This document shows positions 50,041 to 59,113 of a stretch of 64,000 nucleotides of DNA, piece by piece. The notes beneath the pieces are model-generated. The model saw only the letters and a list, made by a program, of their open reading frames with translations, did no database searches and was not told the DNA's origin. Position 1 is the stretch's first letter, and every line of letters begins with the position of its first letter. The stretch is from CBDDHT01 sp965228615 (lineage in GTDB: Bacteria > Pseudomonadota > Alphaproteobacteria > Rhizobiales > Methyloligellaceae), in the NCBI GenBank assembly GCA_965228615.1, contig CBDDHT010000004.1:3410001-3474000 (forward strand), in the 5' to 3' direction. Made by a program: the position numbers and the translations under genes.

Positions 50041-50925
50041 TTATGCCTTCTCAATCGGCAAACGATGCCATACGGCCTTGTGAGCAGCGGGTGAAATCAT
50101 CACTGTGACTGCTATCAACAACACCAGCCCTGCAATTAGTGCCGGTGTAAGGGAGGAGGGGCCAATCAGCACCATCAAACCGACACCCATAACAGGCGAA
50201 AACAACCCCCCAACCCACATCGCTCCTTCGTGACCTCCTTCAAAGCCACGCCTCCAAAGATACACAGCGATTGGCATAGCCAGGCCCGCCGCCAACAGAA
50301 GAAGACATTCGGTTATTGACGGCAGGTCAAATCCATCAACGGACATTGAGGTGGCAATACAAACCACACCGGCAATCAGCATTGCAAAAGCAAGGGCGTC
50401 GTTGACGCGCTTGTCATGCTCCGAAAGGGCGGCATATCCGCCCCACACTATGCACGCCGCCAGTGCCCAGATATGCCCTGCGTCAAATTCGATATCACTG
50501 CTCGCCAAAATGACGCCGGCAGCTACAAATGAGACGGCGGCCGCAGCGAGATGGTTCCATTGCAAAGCGCCAAAGGCGGTAACGACAATCAAAATTTTGA
50601 CGATATGCCAAAAATTGAAGAGCGTAAGGACTTCCCCTGGATCCGATGTCAGCAATGAACCCCAAAACAGATATCGAACGATCCCGACCGCAACGGCCAA
50701 CGCCGGCACGAAGATCCAGCAGGATTTCAGCTTCTCCCCGATCGACTCCCCGCGTAAGAACCATAGGGCTGCTGCAGCCACGAACGTTAAGGTGCAGCCA
50801 ATTCCCGTTATCAGGAACAGGGGAACGCCACCCAGAAAAACGATGCAAAGAGGGGGAACCACCCAGAGAAGTATTCCAATAACTCCGGTAGTTAGCGAGC
50901 TTAGCGTTTTGCCTTCTGAATTCAC
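50041..50925 (-). CDS. DMT/EamA-type multi-span membrane protein
   Basis: About 294 residues with roughly ten hydrophobic helices (starting TTGVIGILLWVVPPLCIVFL) separated by short loops, and two related halves. This fits the drug/metabolite transporter fold, possibly near the YddG aromatic exporter group. No ATG lies at the 5' end. I prefer the GTG at 50925 because DNA upstream is AT-rich and promoter-like; a TTG at 51012 is the alternative. Substrate unknown. Confidence 0.6.
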   Translation of the reverse strand: MNSEGKTLSSLTTGVIGILLWVVPPLCIVFLGGVPLFLITGIGCTLTFVAAAALWFLRGESIGEKLKSCWIFVPALAVAVGIVRYLFWGSLLTSDPGEVLTLFNFWHIVKILIVVTAFGALQWNHLAAAAVSFVAAGVILASSDIEFDAGHIWALAACIVWGGYAALSEHDKRVNDALAFAMLIAGVVCIATSMSVDGFDLPSITECLLLLAAGLAMPIAVYLWRRGFEGGHEGAMWVGGLFSPVMGVGLMVLIGPSSLTPALIAGLVLLIAVTVMISPAAHKAVWHRLPIEKA

Positions 50926-51136
50926 AATTATGTATAAATATTTATTTTGGTAAATGTATAATAATATTATATTCGATATTTTGTGATATTTGCAAGCCGC
51001 TCTATAGATCAAATTCTATCAACAGGCGCTCATATTTGCACATTCAGAGTTTTTTCGAATATTTTTCCAGGATAATTACCCGGAATTTGCCATGCCTCTC
51101 CGGACTTCTATAGCCGACTAATACCAACGGCACGAA

Positions 51137-51321
51137 TTATTGACCGATGTTTTCATGTGCCCATTTTCGCATTCCGATCGAGGTGATGGCGTTGGGTTTG
51201 TCGACAAGCTTGTTCCATGCGTTGCATCCGGCATCGAGGATGGCCTCGTAGCTGTCGAAGACATGGTTTGAGAGCCAGTTTTCCCTGAGGTATTGCCAGA
51301 CGTTTTCAACGGGGTTGAGTT
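51137..51321 (-). pseudogene. IS630 transposase, C-terminal exon
   Basis: Encodes the C-terminal part ELNPVENVWQYLRENW ... MRKWAHENIGQ, including the last catalytic Glu of the DDE triad (in PVEN). It is cut off from the rest by the intron at 51322. Joined to base 53271 the reading is continuous: SRSPELNPVEN. Confidence 0.85.
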
Positions 51322-51759
51322 GTGTGCCTTGCCAAGGTGTTTCGGTTAGGTGGGTTCGAACCCCACCCGGTGACTCTCGCTCCGATCGGAAGCACCTCGG
51401 ACGGATCAGGAGGTGACGAATGGTCTGAAGCATCCGAGGAAACGTCCTCCACGGGAGGGCAGCGAACCGCACGGGCCGTAATGCGAGTGAACGCCGAGCA
51501 GGCCTCGAAACGTCGTTGTGGGAGCCGACCCGCCAGCTTAACGGGGAAGGCCGCCGTTGCCGGGGAAGTGAGCGAGATGCGCACCCGGCGGTCCCACCGG
51601 GGTAGTGGCGACAGCACGTGCGGAGAGAACTGAAACGCAACAAGGGAAGTCTGTCCTGGTGCTCGCGGTGTGGCAGCCGCGGGCAACGGCTGCCCCGCGA
51701 GGGGCGAAGTCGGCTAGGGCAGATGGCGGATGGGCCCGTAGTACCGTCGAGACCGGGTA

Positions 51760-53157
51760 ATGCCGGTGGAGGGAAGGGGCCCTGACCTGCGACAGGTGAG
51801 GAAAGTGGCAAGACCCCAGGGATTGGCCGACGGCCTACCAACGCTGCACGAACGGGTCCGACGGCTGCAGACCTCACTACAGGCGAAAGCCAAGGCAGAA
51901 CCGGCCTTTCGCTTCTACACGCTGTGGGACAAGATTTGTCGGGAAGACGTTCTGGTCGAGGCGTACCGGCGCTGCCGCGCGAACCGCGGGGCACCGGGCG
52001 TAGACGGCGAGACCTTTGCGGCGATTGAGGCCCAGGGTGTGGAGGCGTGGCTGGAAACGCTGCGGCAGGAGTTGCTGGCCAAGCGCTATCGGCCCCAGCC
52101 CCTGCTGCGGGTGTGGATTGCCAAGAGCAACGGCAGCCAGCGCCCGCTCGGCATCCCGACGGTCCGTGACCGCGTGGTGCAGGCGGCGGTGCTTGTCGTG
52201 CTCGAGCCGATCTTCGAGGCGGATCTTCCGCGCAACCAGTTCGGATTCCGCCCGAACCTCGATGCCAAGATGGCGGTTCGCCAGGCGTACTGGCACATCA
52301 CACAGTCCGGGCGCACCGAAGTCGTCGACGCCGATCTGAGCGACTACTTCGGCAGCATTCCGCACGGGCCGCTGATGCGTTGCGTAGCCCGGCGGGTCGC
52401 GGACGGAACGGTGCTGTCCGTCATCAAGACGTGGCTGGGTGCGCCGGTGGTCGAGCGCGACAAGCGCGGCGACCGGTGCACGACCGAGGCGCGCGACCGG
52501 CACCGAGGGACGCCGCAGGGTGGGGTCATCTCGCCCCTGCTGGCCAACCTCTACTTCCGTCGGTTCCTGCTCGCCTGGGATCAGCACGGCCATCGCGGTC
52601 GGCTCGATGCTCATGTCGTCAACTACGCCGATGACTTCGTGATCTGCTGTCCGCCCGGCAAGGGCGTGGGGGCGCTCACGGTGATGCGGCAATTGATGGC
52701 ACGGCTCGGGCTGACGGTGAACGAGGAAAAGACGCGGCTTGTGATGTTGCCGGAGGAGCCCTTCGACTTCCTCGGCTACACGCTTGGACGGTTCTACGGC
52801 AAGGGCGGAAAGCCTTATCTTGGTACGAAGCCCTCCCGGAAAGCCGTCAAGCGACTGACCGCGGCGATCCACGAGGCGACGTCGCGCCGATGGGACAGAG
52901 ACAGGCCGGAAAACCGGGTCGCGGTGATCAACCGTCTGATCCGCGGCTGGGCCGCATATTATAATCAGGGCCCGGTCGTACAGGTTTATCGCGCCATCCA
53001 ATGGTCCACGGAGCGACGGTTGCAACGCTGGCTGCGGCGACGGACGGGTCAGTTGGGCACCGGGTATCGCCAGTACCCGGAGAGCTATCTCTACCAAACG
53101 CTCGGCCTGTACAAGCTGCCCTCCGCTCGCCGTGACCTGCCGAATGCGAAGGCCTGA
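51760..53157 (+). CDS. ltrA: Group II intron reverse transcriptase/maturase
   Basis: 465 residues. Reverse transcriptase blocks are intact: NRGAPGVDG (RT0/1), QRPLGIPTVRDRVVQ, FGFRPNLDA, DLSDYFGSI, HRGTPQGGVISPLLANLY and the active site NYADDFVICC (near residue 290). The maturase X domain follows (RLIRGWAAYYNQGPV). There is no C-terminal HNH endonuclease domain, so this is an En-minus type. The frame is complete and the intron is probably active. Confidence 0.95.
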   Translation: MPVEGRGPDLRQVRKVARPQGLADGLPTLHERVRRLQTSLQAKAKAEPAFRFYTLWDKICREDVLVEAYRRCRANRGAPGVDGETFAAIEAQGVEAWLETLRQELLAKRYRPQPLLRVWIAKSNGSQRPLGIPTVRDRVVQAAVLVVLEPIFEADLPRNQFGFRPNLDAKMAVRQAYWHITQSGRTEVVDADLSDYFGSIPHGPLMRCVARRVADGTVLSVIKTWLGAPVVERDKRGDRCTTEARDRHRGTPQGGVISPLLANLYFRRFLLAWDQHGHRGRLDAHVVNYADDFVICCPPGKGVGALTVMRQLMARLGLTVNEEKTRLVMLPEEPFDFLGYTLGRFYGKGGKPYLGTKPSRKAVKRLTAAIHEATSRRWDRDRPENRVAVINRLIRGWAAYYNQGPVVQVYRAIQWSTERRLQRWLRRRTGQLGTGYRQYPESYLYQTLGLYKLPSARRDLPNAKA

Positions 53158-53168
53158 TGCCGCAGGTG

Positions 53169-53270
53169 AAAGCCGGATGCGGGAGATCCGCACGTCCGGT
53201 TTGACGAGCGGGGAGAGGAAACGGGGTGTTGCCGTAAGGCCCAAGCCACCGCGCCTCTCCTCGACTCTAC
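53169..53270 (+). ncRNA. Group II intron domains V and VI
   Basis: Domain V at 53169-53203 folds as a long hairpin carrying the catalytic AGC (53171-53173) with GAGA-like loop sequence between GATGCGG and CCGCACG. Domain VI follows at about 53211-53266 (stem GAGAGG/CCTCTC) with an unpaired A near its 3' base. Confidence 0.85.
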
Positions 53271-53668
53271 CCGGCGATCTCGACGGCAACAGGATGATGG
53301 TGAGGTTCTTCGGTGCCTTGAGATCGCCCGCCCTGTGCCAGCCGGCTCGGTCCATCAGCACGACGGCATGGGCTCTGCGGGCGATGTGTTTGCTGATCTC
53401 GTCGAGATGCAGTTGCATGGCGTGCGTGTTGGCCTTGGGAAGCATCAAAGCAGCCCCCGTACCCCGCCTTGGGCAGATGGCACCGAACAGATAAGCGTTC
53501 TCGTAACGTTGGTCGGCTGGCAAAGGCGGCCGTGTGCCCTTCCTGGCCCAGATGCGAACACGCCCGTTCTTCTGCCCCAGTCGAGCCTCATCTTGAAACC
53601 AGACCTCGATGGGTGTGTCTTGCGGCAGGTGGCCTACGTGGGCGGCAAGCGTGGCTGCGAAGTTTTTT
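53271..53668 (-). pseudogene. IS630 transposase, catalytic middle exon
   Basis: Reads LAAHVGHLPQDTPIEVWFQDEARLG ... in pattern, with the first catalytic Asp in FQDEARL and the second in VLMDRAGWH, then NLTIILLPSRSPE up to the intron. It lies in the -1 frame relative to the upstream part; the switch is at the A7 run 53663-53669. Confidence 0.8.
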
Positions 53669-54155
53669 TGAAGGCTTCGATGACGCGCTCATCCTGGCCG
53701 GGATGCTTCGGACGGCCGGAGATGTGGGAGAATTCGAGCTCTTCCAGATAGTCGGAAATGACCCGCTCCGAACACACAACACCGAACCGTTCCTCAATCA
53801 CATGGACCAAGTCGATGCGCCGCCAGCGCACAATACCGTCTCGTGAGAGATCGGGGCCCGTCTCCACGATCTCGCCGAGTTCATGCATCTGCTCATCACT
53901 CAAGAGCCGCGGACGGCCGGCACCTTTGCGGTTGGTCAGGCCATCCGGCCCTTCTTCGTTGAAACGATGGACCCAATCCCGCAACGTTTGACGGTCCATG
54001 CCACCAACGCGGGCAGCTTCAGTGCGGTTCATCCCGTCATAAACCGCAGCAAGAGCCAGCAACCGGCGTATCTGGCGGTTGTCCACGCAGCGCTTGGCGA
54101 GACGGCGCAGCAAACCGGCGTCAAAATCTGAGCGAAGACAGACGGATGAACCCAT
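53634..54155 (-). CDS. IS630 transposase, N-terminal part
   Basis: 173 residues with two helix-turn-helix units: RRLAKRCVDNRQIRRLLALA, YDGMNRTEAARVGGMDRQTLRDWV and the second at VHVIEERFGVVCSERVIS. It runs into the A7 run and stops soon after in its own frame (TSQPRLPPT). With a -1 shift at the A7 it continues as KKNFAATLAAHVG. The ATG at 54155 begins the family-like MGSSVCLRSDF. Confidence 0.8.
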   Translation of the reverse strand: MGSSVCLRSDFDAGLLRRLAKRCVDNRQIRRLLALAAVYDGMNRTEAARVGGMDRQTLRDWVHRFNEEGPDGLTNRKGAGRPRLLSDEQMHELGEIVETGPDLSRDGIVRWRRIDLVHVIEERFGVVCSERVISDYLEELEFSHISGRPKHPGQDERVIEAFKKTSQPRLPPT

Positions 54156-54351
54156 GGCAAATTCTCCCTTGCCATGTTGAATCACACCACGTGTGATTCG
54201 TGAATCCCGATCGAGTCAGAAAATTCCGCCGTTGGTATAAGGCGTGGACTCAATTGTGCGTACTCATATATCCATAATATTGAGTGATAATAATCATTAT
54301 GGAAAATACGGTGCCATTAAAGGCACATTTTTCAAGTGCTATTATTTCCGA

Positions 54352-54642
54352 ATGACTACCCCAGCAGGAACGTTGTTCGATGAACGGTATATACAAATCA
54401 CCGATGCAGGGCCGGGCAATTGGGTGCACGGCACCATCAACGGGTTTGATGGCTACAGCTTTTCGGCCATGGTATTCGAGAACGGTAGCAAGCATGGCAT
54501 CGAAGGTAGCCGTGTCTCAAAGCTCCAACTCAAAAAGGGCTCAGCCGAACTTGCCTTCTTTGATCGAGGTTGGGACATTTCGCCCGCCACACCAGAGCAA
54601 GAGCAAATTGTGAAAGCTATTGTCGCCGGGTTTCCTGATTGA
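54352..54642 (+). CDS. Small hypothetical protein (DUF7678-like)
   Basis: 96 residues. WVHGTINGFDGYSFSAMVFE followed by GIEGSRVSKLQL resembles a small phage/plasmid-associated family; the match is from memory and uncertain. The ATG at 54352 begins the conserved part; the frame from 54244 spills in from the IS end. Confidence 0.5.
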   Translation: MTTPAGTLFDERYIQITDAGPGNWVHGTINGFDGYSFSAMVFENGSKHGIEGSRVSKLQLKKGSAELAFFDRGWDISPATPEQEQIVKAIVAGFPD

Positions 54643-54689
54643 TCCGATCTGAATGTGATTTCCATACCGTCTGTTATCACACTTTGACG

Positions 54690-54944
54690 CTATGTTGTTT
54701 CGCTCTCAGCCAGATCTTGTAGTTCTTTGATCAGTCTCAGGAGCTGATCCATTGTTAGAGTCGTTCCATAATATCCGTCACACAGCTCGGTAATCCGAAA
54801 TCCTTTGTCGGTCTTCTCAATCGAAAAGACCTTGGACGATCCGTCGCCGAGGCAATCCAAAATGGTGGCGTATTCTTCTACCAGAATTTCATCGTGCCAT
54901 TCATACACGGAAGGTTCGGAACTGGTCATATCAGCGGTCATCAC
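54690..54944 (-). CDS. Small acidic hypothetical protein
   Basis: 84 residues, acidic, with a C-terminal helix (MDQLLRLIKELQDLAESETT). Unrecognised. It is transcribed leftward with the next small gene, 55 bases from it. Confidence 0.45.
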   Translation of the reverse strand: MMTADMTSSEPSVYEWHDEILVEEYATILDCLGDGSSKVFSIEKTDKGFRITELCDGYYGTTLTMDQLLRLIKELQDLAESETT

Positions 54945-54999
54945 TTTTGCGGAGCGGGCGTTTGCTCAATGAACCAGCCCCCAGAGAAAAGGCTGTTGT

Positions 55000-55236
55000 T
55001 CATTTGAACCGGACATCTTCATCCAAGCTCTCCGGCGTGGCGTACTCCCATAATTCCCGATCACCCCAATCCACAACCACGGCAAAGCCGTCAGCCCATT
55101 CGGATTCTCTCGCCTCGACTACCTTGCCGATCTGCCCCGGTTTTACGGCAGGGTTTTCCTCTTGAAGCACGCGCTTGATAACGGTCTTACCCACAAGGCC
55201 GTCTGCAGCTTCCTTAGAAAATCCGGTTATCGACAT
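55000..55236 (-). CDS. Small hypothetical beta-barrel-like protein
   Basis: 78 residues. The core KPGQIGKVVEARESEWADGF then AVVVDWGDRELWEY has the alternating pattern of an SH3-like or KOW-like barrel. Function unknown; it resembles small island cargo. The ATG at 55236 was preferred to that at 55248. Confidence 0.45.
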   Translation of the reverse strand: MSITGFSKEAADGLVGKTVIKRVLQEENPAVKPGQIGKVVEARESEWADGFAVVVDWGDRELWEYATPESLDEDVRFK

Positions 55237-55248
55237 CTCACAAATCAA

Positions 55249-56027
55249 TCTTTTCGTTTGCCGACCATGATTGCTCAGTCACCAGTTGATTTCGGTAGCA
55301 TTTCAAGCAAGATTTTTCATAATCTATATTATCACGCCATGATTGAAATTGTCAGAAGCTCCGATGCCAGCTTTCTCCGTGTTTTTGCCTAGACTAATCC
55401 ACGATCAGCAACGGACACCTGAGTCAGGAAACGGTCAGGACGGTCGATGACCCGACTCGGACATCTTGGTGCAAAGCAGCTAACGGGGCTCGGAGCCCGA
55501 TCTGAGAGGTTCGGGTTAGGTACTCGCATCGACACTTTCGGCCCATTCCTGCCGTTCGCGTCACGTATGCTTTGTTGCGATGCGGCCCGTGATTCCAGAC
55601 ATTCGCTGCAGGTGCGAGCATAGAAAGTTGGTCGATGTCGCCAATGCGGACATATTGACCATAGGCATCTGGCGTGGTTGTCACAATTGCGACACGCGCT
55701 ACGCAGTCACTTTGTGCCATAATGTATGTCCCGGCCGTGCGTCGCAAGGATGATCTTCGGAATGGCGAACTGAGTTGCTGCAGTAATGTATACGGCCTCT
55801 AAGTGGAGCCTTTGTGCTCCGGGCCATCATGGATATCCGCGCGCATCTTCGGCTGATTAGCGGATCGACCTCACTGGGCCATTATGGCACCCAGCCTTTG
55901 CGATGCGACGGGCAGTCTGTTCGTCCATCTCCTTAGTCCACCTCGCAGACCTCGGTTGGAAAGCTCTCTGATTACATCCTGTTGTCATCCTTGACGTTAG
56001 CGGGGTTACGTAAGCCATCCCCTCGGA
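55249..56027. other. 779-bp region without a clear gene
   Basis: No gene supported. The minus-strand frame 55424-55747 could encode 107 residues (part reads AIVTTTPDAYGQYVRIGDID) but lacks a start signal and may be a decayed fragment. An AT-rich block at 55311-55338 resembles one at 61668. The right part probably belongs to the IS110 left flank. Confidence 0.3.
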
Positions 56028-56069
56028 GCCACCGTCGCTCGCTCACCTGATCGGGTGAGCGACGGTGGC
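56028..56069. other. 13-bp hairpin beside the IS110 transposase
   Basis: Arms 56028-56040 and 56057-56069 are exact inverted repeats (GCCACCGTCGCTC). The position just beyond the 3' end of the transposase gene is where IS1111-type members encode their guide (bridge) RNA, so this may be part of that RNA or of the element's subterminal repeat. Confidence 0.5.
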
Positions 56070-56116
56070 GGAGCGGGGTGGCGGCCATCCTCTTGGTGAA
56101 CCCGAGCGCGTCTGTC

Positions 56117-57172
56117 TCAGCCGACACGTGCGATGCCTTTCGGTTGATAGACGACGCCATGGGCCAACACGCTCCAGGCGATGCGGGCCAGCTTGTTGGC
56201 AAGGGCGATCACCAGCATATTGCGATGCAGCCGCTTGGATGCGGCCTCGATCCAGGTCCACAGCCCCAGCCGCGCGGCGTGAGGCCGTTTCACCAGAACG
56301 ATGTGTGCGGCCTGCACGAGAAGCGTGCGCAGATAGCGGTTGCCGCGCTTGGATATCCTTCCCAGGATTGTTCGGTCACCGGTGGAGGTCTGCCGCGGCA
56401 CCAGCCCGAGCCAGGCGCTGAAGTCGCGGCCGCACGAGAACGCCGATCCATCTCCGATCGCGGCCACGATGGCGCTCGAGATGGTTGGACCGATGCCCGG
56501 AATGGTCGCCAGCCGCTGGCAGCTTTCGTCCGCCTCCGCGAGCAGTTCGATCTCATCCGTTAGCCCACCGATGCGCTCGTCGAGCCGCCGCCAGTCGCCG
56601 CACAGGTCCTGGATGATGCGGATCATGCGCGGCGATAGGCGGTCATCGCCGGAACTCAGGATGTCGGGAAGCGCCCTGCGCAAGGGGCCTGGCCCTTGGC
56701 GCACGGTAATGCCGCGCTCCATGAGGAAGCCACGGATCTGGTTGATCACGCCCGTGCGCCGGCTGACGAGCCGCGATCGTACGCGATGCAGCGCCGTAAG
56801 ATCCATCTGCTCCGGCGTCTTGATGCGAACGAAGCGCATCGTCGGCCGCTGCACGGCTTCCGCAATCGCCTCGGCGTCCCGGTAATCGTTCTTGTGGCCC
56901 TTGAGGAACGGCTTCACATATTGCGCGGGGATCAGCCGTGCGTCGTGGCCCAGCGCCTCCAGTTGGCGCGCGATGTGATGGGCGCCGGCACAGGCTTCCA
57001 TGCCAATGAGACAGCGCGGCATGTTCGCGAGACGGCGCTCGAGCTGGCCACGGCTCAGCTTGACTTGCAGCGCGATCGCGCCGCGCGCATCGAGGCCGAT
57101 CAGATGGAAGCTGTTCTTACCCAGATCAATACCGATCGTGGAGATTGCGGTGTTCGTTGACTTGCGGGGCAT
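56117..57172 (-). CDS. IS110 family transposase, IS1111-like
   Basis: 351 residues. The RuvC-like DEDD core is intact: GIDLGKNSFHLIG (Asp), CLIGMEACAGAHH (Glu) and KNDYRDAEAIAEA (Asp-x-x-Asp, near residue 100). The C-terminal Tnp20 domain has IPGIGPTISSAIVAAIGD and the catalytic Ser region in SAFSCGRDFSAWLGLVPRQ. Phrases such as RPTMRFVRIKT are typical of the IS1111 group. The ATG at 57172 fits; the element's borders cannot be read by eye. Confidence 0.9.
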   Translation of the reverse strand: MPRKSTNTAISTIGIDLGKNSFHLIGLDARGAIALQVKLSRGQLERRLANMPRCLIGMEACAGAHHIARQLEALGHDARLIPAQYVKPFLKGHKNDYRDAEAIAEAVQRPTMRFVRIKTPEQMDLTALHRVRSRLVSRRTGVINQIRGFLMERGITVRQGPGPLRRALPDILSSGDDRLSPRMIRIIQDLCGDWRRLDERIGGLTDEIELLAEADESCQRLATIPGIGPTISSAIVAAIGDGSAFSCGRDFSAWLGLVPRQTSTGDRTILGRISKRGNRYLRTLLVQAAHIVLVKRPHAARLGLWTWIEAASKRLHRNMLVIALANKLARIAWSVLAHGVVYQPKGIARVG

Positions 57173-57356
57173 GGCTCGTACTCCTGACTGTGCTTGCACC
57201 CCGCACAATAGCTGCTGGCGGGGCAGGAGCACGGCCGGGCCATCCCATTAGCGGACATTTAGCTTATACGAAAAATGGATCTGTTCTGTCCGGAAATGTT
57301 CCACGTTAGTGTTATATGCGTAACTTGGATGGATCCGTGTGGCTAGGGGTGGTGCA

Positions 57357-58010
57357 ATGAAACTCTATACGTTCTTCCAATCAGGATCGGCATACCGGGC
57401 CAGAATCGCGCTGGCACTCAAAAAGATCGATTTCGAACCCATCTATGTTGTCGGTGGTCGAGGCCCCAACGATTTGAAACAACAGGAATACCTGAGACTA
57501 AATCCATCTGCCATAGTGCCCACGCTCATCGATGGCAGTACTGTTCTGACCCAGACCATGGCCATCATGGAATACTTGGAAGAGACCCATCCTGAGCCAC
57601 CGCTGTTGCCGCCGGAAGCCGCCGTTCGCGCCCGAGTACGCGCCATGGCTCAGATCATGGTCAGCGATACCCATCCGCTTTCGACGGCGCGGGTCATCGA
57701 CTATTTGGACTCGACACTGGAACTGCCCAAGGAGAGGTGGCAGGGCTGGCTCCGTCACTGGAACGAGCGCGGCTTCACCGTCATTGAGAAGATGCTGACG
57801 GAAGACGGCGTCGTCGGTGCATATTGCCACGGCGATGCGCCGACCATGGCCGACATCGCCTTAGTCTCTCAGGTTTTCGTGGCGAAGAAGTTCGGGGCCG
57901 ATTTTTCAAGCACCCCTACCGTGACGCGGGTCTACAACACCTGTATGGAGCATCCAGCCTTCTCAGATACCGCGCCCGACAAACAGCCTGACGCACAATC
58001 CACCAAATGA
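57357..58010 (+). CDS. Glutathione S-transferase, maleylacetoacetate isomerase type
   Basis: 217 residues with a thioredoxin-fold N-terminal domain (LYTFFQSGSAYRARIALALK, the Ser-rich glutathione site, then NPSAIVPTLIDG) and an all-helical C-terminal domain from about 88. This matches zeta-class GST/maleylacetoacetate isomerase of aromatic catabolism. It stands alone next to the IS110 element and could be cargo. The ATG at 57357 begins the fold. Confidence 0.82.
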   Translation: MKLYTFFQSGSAYRARIALALKKIDFEPIYVVGGRGPNDLKQQEYLRLNPSAIVPTLIDGSTVLTQTMAIMEYLEETHPEPPLLPPEAAVRARVRAMAQIMVSDTHPLSTARVIDYLDSTLELPKERWQGWLRHWNERGFTVIEKMLTEDGVVGAYCHGDAPTMADIALVSQVFVAKKFGADFSSTPTVTRVYNTCMEHPAFSDTAPDKQPDAQSTK

Positions 58011-58275
58011 CTTACCGATGTCCGCTTTGGGTCATTTGCAGACCACCGGCTAGCCACATCAATTGCGCGTGAAGGTTGTAAGGCCATAATGGCGATGCGC
58101 AAAAACGGTCGTTATCGCAGCATTTTTCCACTGCAACCCAGGCGAGCAGTGCCTCATTTTGTAAAGATCGGCCGACGAGTGGCCATTGGTCCGCTTCGTG
58201 CCAGGAGCGGACGTTAAGAGGGCGTGCGCAGGTCAGTGCCGCGCCAACCTATGTCGGTTGGCGCGGCCGGATGCG

Positions 58276-59094
58276 TCAGGGCGCGACGATCTGCGCATAA
58301 TCTCCGCGGGTGCGCAGTGTGAAGGTCACGGGCGCATTGGTGCGGTTGCGCCAGAACCAACCGTGCTTGCCCTTGAAAGCAGCAACAAGCTTTCCGGCCT
58401 GCTCGGGCACGCCGCGCCCCTTCTCATAGCTGACCCGCTGCCCCCCGCCGGCGCCATGGGTGTCGTAGTTGAGCACGGCGCCATTGGCCGTCCACTCAAA
58501 CTCAGCGACGCTTCCTTTGTTCATCACAAGCTTGAACTCGATCCCTTGAGTCGGCGCGAGCGTGTAACTCACTTCGTCGCGCCATTCGGGAGCTTGTGGT
58601 GCGGCGGGTTCGGCCCGCGCCGTGGGTTTGGGTTCATCCACCGGCGCCGGGACCGGCACTGCAGCAGGGGCCGAGGTTGAGGGGGGAAGTGGTTTGGCGC
58701 CTATCGCAGCTTTGATACTTGCCAGCTCCGCTTCAATAGTATCCAGCCGCCCCAAGAGTGCCGGATCAGAGGACACTTTGTTGGCCGCAGCTCTCGCGGC
58801 GAGGACGGCATCTTCATTGGCGGCCTCCGCATAGAGCTGTTGCTTGATTTCGCCCATCTGGGTGAGCCCCAACGTGCGGCCGACACCGGTCGGATCCACT
58901 CCGTATTCCGCAGGAAGCCAAAAGAATACAAGGATGATCGCGGCCGCCATTGCGGAGCCAAGCGTGGCATGCAAGAGCCCGCCAGAGGTCACCCGGACGC
59001 CCTGAATATGCCCGGTCTGCTCGGGCTGCGGCGCATATGCGGGCTCTGACTGCTGATAAGAAGTGGTTTCGTGATCGAAATGTTGTCTTTGCAT
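58276..59094 (-). CDS. Membrane-anchored protein of the HupE/UreJ operon
   Basis: 272 residues. One transmembrane segment (LGSAMAAAIILVFFWLP, residues 45-61), then a coiled-coil-like region (78-135), a Pro/Ala linker (135-165) and a C-terminal beta-domain (KGSVAEFEWTANGAVLNYDTHG ... GKHGWFWRNRTNAPVTFTLR). Similar proteins are usually annotated as a transmembrane anchor protein next to hupE. The N-terminus is cytoplasmic and the C-terminal domain periplasmic. An AGGAGG site precedes the ATG. Confidence 0.7.
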   Translation of the reverse strand: MQRQHFDHETTSYQQSEPAYAPQPEQTGHIQGVRVTSGGLLHATLGSAMAAAIILVFFWLPAEYGVDPTGVGRTLGLTQMGEIKQQLYAEAANEDAVLAARAAANKVSSDPALLGRLDTIEAELASIKAAIGAKPLPPSTSAPAAVPVPAPVDEPKPTARAEPAAPQAPEWRDEVSYTLAPTQGIEFKLVMNKGSVAEFEWTANGAVLNYDTHGAGGGQRVSYEKGRGVPEQAGKLVAAFKGKHGWFWRNRTNAPVTFTLRTRGDYAQIVAP

Positions 59095-59113
59095 CTTATT
59101 TTCCTCCTGCCTT

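Larger units (their letters stand above)
51322..53270 (+). mobile_element. Group II intron, complete, antisense in a transposase gene
   Basis: 1949 bases. The 5' end reads GTGTG, matching the GUGYG consensus, and the 3' end reads CTAC, matching AY. Excision restores the exact transposase frame SPELNPVEN, which fixes both boundaries. It contains one maturase gene, a domain V hairpin and a domain VI stem with a candidate branch-point A at 53264, seven bases before the end. It lies on the strand opposite to the host gene's mRNA, so splicing cannot rescue the transposase. Confidence 0.9.
51121..54238. mobile_element. IS630-family element interrupted by a group II intron
   Basis: The ends carry imperfect inverted repeats (left TACCAACGGC near 51122, right GCCGTTGGTA near 54228) next to TA dinucleotides, as expected for this Tc1/mariner-related family. 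Removing the 1949-base intron leaves about 1.17 kb, the usual IS630 length. The transposase reads leftward and is broken by the intron and by a change of frame at a run of seven A. Confidence 0.85.

Noticed and set aside
51345..51375. tRNA-like T-arm (GGTTCGAACCCC)
   Set aside because: It lies inside the group II intron's first domain; no acceptor or anticodon arms surround it.
51877..53523. A 548-residue minus-strand frame crossing the intron
   Set aside because: Only its first part is real transposase; the rest is antisense to the intron maturase.
55424..55747. 107-residue frame left of the IS110 gene
   Set aside because: Part of it looks protein-like, but there is no start signal and no family; recorded only as a possible relic.
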